From Macrobrachium rosenbergii (lineage: Eukaryota > Arthropoda > Malacostraca > Decapoda > Palaemonidae), in assembly GCF_040412425.1 (NCBI RefSeq), contig NC_089788.1, forward strand, positions 69,853,720 through 69,917,719: a DNA stretch of 64,000 bases. Direction: 5' to 3'. How positions within the stretch are numbered: the first letter of the stretch is position 1; each line of letters starts with the position of its first letter. Below are positions 61,141-64,000 of this stretch, piece by piece. The position numbers and the translations under genes are program-made. Below the pieces are notes generated by a model. The model ran no database searches. It was not told the origin of the DNA and saw only the letters and a list, made by a program, of their open reading frames with translations.

Positions 61141-61454
61141 GTGCTTTTATTCCCATTTTTGTATGGGGTAAGCACGATGCCTTCTTTTGAAGGACTTTTT
61201 GATTTGGCTTTGGGGTAGACCTGTGGTCTCGATCGGCTGCCCTGCCTGACATCGCTTAGACCCCGGTACGTATGTTTCATGTATCATACCAGACCCAACG
61301 CCCTTTCTCCCCAGCAGCGAGAAGTTATTGCGCGGGTATGGCGAGAGTTCGAGACGTGTGAGATGTTTGTTATGTTTTTAGAAGGTGTTGTAGTGGCTTT
61401 TTTTTGTGTGTGTATTTAGTCTGTAACATCCATTTGCTTTTTAAGCAAACCTAT

Positions 61455-61599
61455 CCGTTGATTACATATATAATCCCGGGATGTCTACACGGATAGCAAA
61501 GTGTCTGCCTCTCTGATCAGCCGGCTTGCGGGATTGAACCCGCGCCACAGACCTCTACGAAGTCCGAAGCTGCTGCTGTAACCGACTGAGCCATCGAGG

Positions 61600-61601
<2 letters not shown>
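61455..61601 (-). repeat. tRNA-derived SINE 3
   Basis: On the minus strand GCCTCGATGGCTCAGTCGG holds a consensus Box A (61582-61593) and GCGGGTTCAATCCCGC holds Box B (61531-61541). The Box A to B spacing is somewhat long for a tRNA. A tail continues to about 61455. The tRNA-like 5' end abuts (AT)n directly. Confidence 0.75.

Positions 61602-61679
<78 letters not shown>
61602..61679. repeat. (AT)n microsatellite
   Basis: Starts immediately at the SINE 3 head. Confidence 0.95.
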
Positions 61680-61682
<3 letters not shown>

Positions 61683-61924
61683 TATACATATACATATGCT
61701 GATTTGAAGTTTTCGTCCAAAACTGTAAACGATTTAGTACGAACGATTAATTAATAAACTAATTTCAGACGTAGTTTACGCGTAACATTTATGGCGTATA
61801 AATGGCAGACTTCATTAACTGATAAATATGGGATTAAACCAAAATTAGGATTAAAACTTTTTTCCTTAAAAAACTCCGCTGTGAAATTAATTTTTCATGC
61901 TTTTGGTCATACGCGTTTGACCTG

Positions 61925-62005
61925 CGTATTTTTTTTTATATACGCCAATATTTTTCACATACGCTAATATTTTTTAAATACGCTAATATTTTTTATTTAC
62001 GTCAA
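61925..62005. repeat. short tandem repeat, about 20-bp unit x 4
   Basis: TACGCTAATATTTTTTAAA-type units. Confidence 0.8.
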
Positions 62006-62486
62006 CTAGTAGCATATGGCAGATCTTGTAAATCGACCCATTTTAAGAAGTTTATTTCTGAATTTTATGAATTTTATACAGTTGTCCTCTCCCAAGAAAC
62101 TGTAACTTAATGAACAGATGTACGCGAGATTGAGAGAGTGGGAGTGTGTAGGTATTCAAAAAAATATTTATTCCTTGCTAACATTTAATAACGGCAGATG
62201 CAGCTTAAAGTCTGAAAGCTGCCGCTGGACATTTTAAACTAAGTAGTTTTAATTAGTTTTTCCAGTTCTCTCGCTCTCTTGCGTACTCACAATCTCAACA
62301 GGGTTTCTTATGGGTTGCTTACTTACGTGTCAGTAAAGGTTCGAAAACAGGGGCAGTTAGTGTGATTGTGATAAGAATTGTTAACTGCGTAAACGCTACA
62401 ATATTTTGAGATTGAAAAGAATTTTTCCTATGCATAAAAATGCCAAGTTATATCAGTCTAGCCTTAATTTATAACCATTTTATATA

Positions 62487-62490
<4 letters not shown>

Positions 62491-62564
<74 letters not shown>
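62491..62564. repeat. (AT)n microsatellite
   Basis: AT run followed by GTATAT variants. Confidence 0.95.
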
Positions 62565-62570
<6 letters not shown>

Positions 62571-62684
62571 GTATATGTATATATTGTGTGTGTTTGTTAA
62601 ATACTCAGGGGTACTTTGGCACAATGTCGTTCACTTTTCTGTGGCTTCTGCTGGTTAATTAAATCACGTGTATGTTTGGAATTT

Positions 62685-62895
<211 letters not shown>

Positions 62896-62986
62896 GGGGC
62901 GGCGGATTACAGAGGAAAAAGGTGGTCTTATACTGAAGGGATGAGGAAAGTGATATGTGAATGTTACTGACTAAGAGAGAAAGAAT

Positions 62987-62988
<2 letters not shown>

Positions 62989-63057
<69 letters not shown>

Positions 63058-63061
63058 ACTT

Positions 63062-63149
<88 letters not shown>

Positions 63150-63169
63150 ACTTATACATATATATACAT

Positions 63170-63203
<34 letters not shown>
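62989..63203. repeat. (AT)n x 2 and (CA)n
   Basis: AT runs 62989-63055 and 63065-63147, each ending CTACTTATACATATATA, followed by CA run 63174-63203. The repeated end indicates duplication of the array with its edge. Confidence 0.95.
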
Positions 63204-63209
<6 letters not shown>

Positions 63210-63321
63210 CTAATTGAATGAGAAGACAAGAGAGATTAGAGTTTTTACTCTCGGAGAAAAGGAACATAAAACTGTAAACGGGAGCGGGTTGAAAAAGATG
63301 AGAACTATACTGATGGGACGA

Positions 63322-63329
<8 letters not shown>

Positions 63330-63380
<51 letters not shown>
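63330..63380. repeat. (GA)n microsatellite
   Basis: Perfect GA run; a shorter one lies at 63493-63511. Confidence 0.95.
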
Positions 63381-63383
<3 letters not shown>

Positions 63384-63511
63384 TTCGACTTCTACTGGCG
63401 GGGGTGAAAGAGAGGAAATGATGGGCTTCCGGTTGTTTCGTTGATCCTGGTGTCCTTAACACGAACTTGTTGGTTGTGCTGCCAACCGGTTGAGAGAGAG
63501 AGAGAGAGAGA

Positions 63512-63877
63512 TGGGATGGGAAGGGAAAGGGTAGGGTTCTGTTATGTCTTCGGCGAGAGGATCGTTTTGACGTCGGCAGTCGAGCAAAATTTTTATATTT
63601 TATTTTATTTTTCTTGCGTTGAGCGAGACAGATCCTAACCTGTGACCTACGACCTATACGTGTTGAGATGGGAATATGGAAGAGTGGGAAGGAAACAGGA
63701 GTTCTCGCGGTGGAAAAATGCCAAGGGTAAATCCCTGGCTGTAGTTCGCGGAATCCTGTATCTTATAACACTCGACAGTTGGGGATATTCTGCTTTATTT
63801 CTTAGTTTTATTTTATGACGAATGAGAAGATTTTACATGAACTCCGAAAATTTTTTGTTGCTTCCTAAGTTGTTGTT

Positions 63878-63878
<1 letters not shown>
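63512..63878. other. non-coding stretch
   Basis: No gene recognised. Confidence 0.4.
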
Positions 63879-63879
<1 letters not shown>

Positions 63880-63973
<94 letters not shown>

Positions 63974-64000
63974 TTTTATCACACCGTGATTTATATACAA
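63880..64000. repeat. (AT)n and start of a dispersed repeat
   Basis: AT run 63880-63968. The final 30 bases, inverted, read TATAAATCACGGTGTGATAAA and resemble 28620-28650 (GAATCACAGTGATGTGATAAA), which also lies beside (AT)n. Confidence 0.7.

Noticed and set aside
61517..61720. Open frame containing [15 protein letters not shown]
   Set aside because: It is the tRNA-like SINE head read in frame and extended by (AT)n.

Overview
This window looks like repeat-dominated nuclear DNA from a decapod crustacean, most likely a palaemonid-type shrimp. That placement is an inference from the very long (AT)n, (AG/CT)n and (ATT)n microsatellites and from dispersed families that I recall from such genomes; no marker gene confirms it. 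I find no intact host gene. There are no bacterial operons, CRISPR arrays, phage genes or rRNA. Every long open frame is either a transposon relic or the by-product of a simple or tandem repeat. The one hint of host coding sequence is a 42-nt candidate exon at 30771-30812.

Region 1 (1-20400) is a graveyard of decayed mobile elements. In order it holds a pogo/Tigger DDE transposase end (11-437), a DIRS-like fragment (about 1650-2064), a non-LTR retrotransposon ORF2 relic (2120-3715), a TA-flanked Tigger-like non-autonomous element (4035-5738), a Penelope-like fragment on the minus strand (6650-7420) and a minus-strand LINE fragment (about 8480-8900). Then comes an almost complete Ty3/gypsy-type LTR element on the minus strand (9237-14574). 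It has two 266-bp LTRs, a primer-binding site, a polypurine tract, gag and pol. Its gag-pol is interrupted by a 437-bp TTAA-flanked MITE (12209-12645). Two more LINE relics follow (about 16390-17590 and 19930-20400). All coding parts carry stops and frameshifts.

Region 2 (20400-43600) is AT-rich non-coding DNA with many CT/GA tracts. It contains a 468-bp near-perfect palindrome (26499-26966), minisatellites at 25.5, 32.0 and 41.1 kb, a 1.1-kb polypyrimidine domain (33635-34731), and seven scattered 3' ends of one non-LTR family. Those 3' ends still encode the last residues of a reverse-transcriptase polyprotein and stop at an (ATT/TAA)n tail, which explains many of the ATT microsatellites.

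Region 3 (43600-64000) is dominated by 65-115 bp (AT)n arrays, tRNA-derived SINEs, a roughly 290-bp SINE-like family, a hairpin-rich family of about 390 bp (six copies in the window), and several minisatellites. The clearest minisatellite is an exact 15 x 50 bp array with higher-order structure (47401-48150).

The two most unusual signals are the hairpin-rich 390-bp family, whose stems survive while loops change, and a recurring layout of imperfect foldback sequences lying next to (AT)n or (ATT)n arrays. I do not see a demonstrably new gene system.
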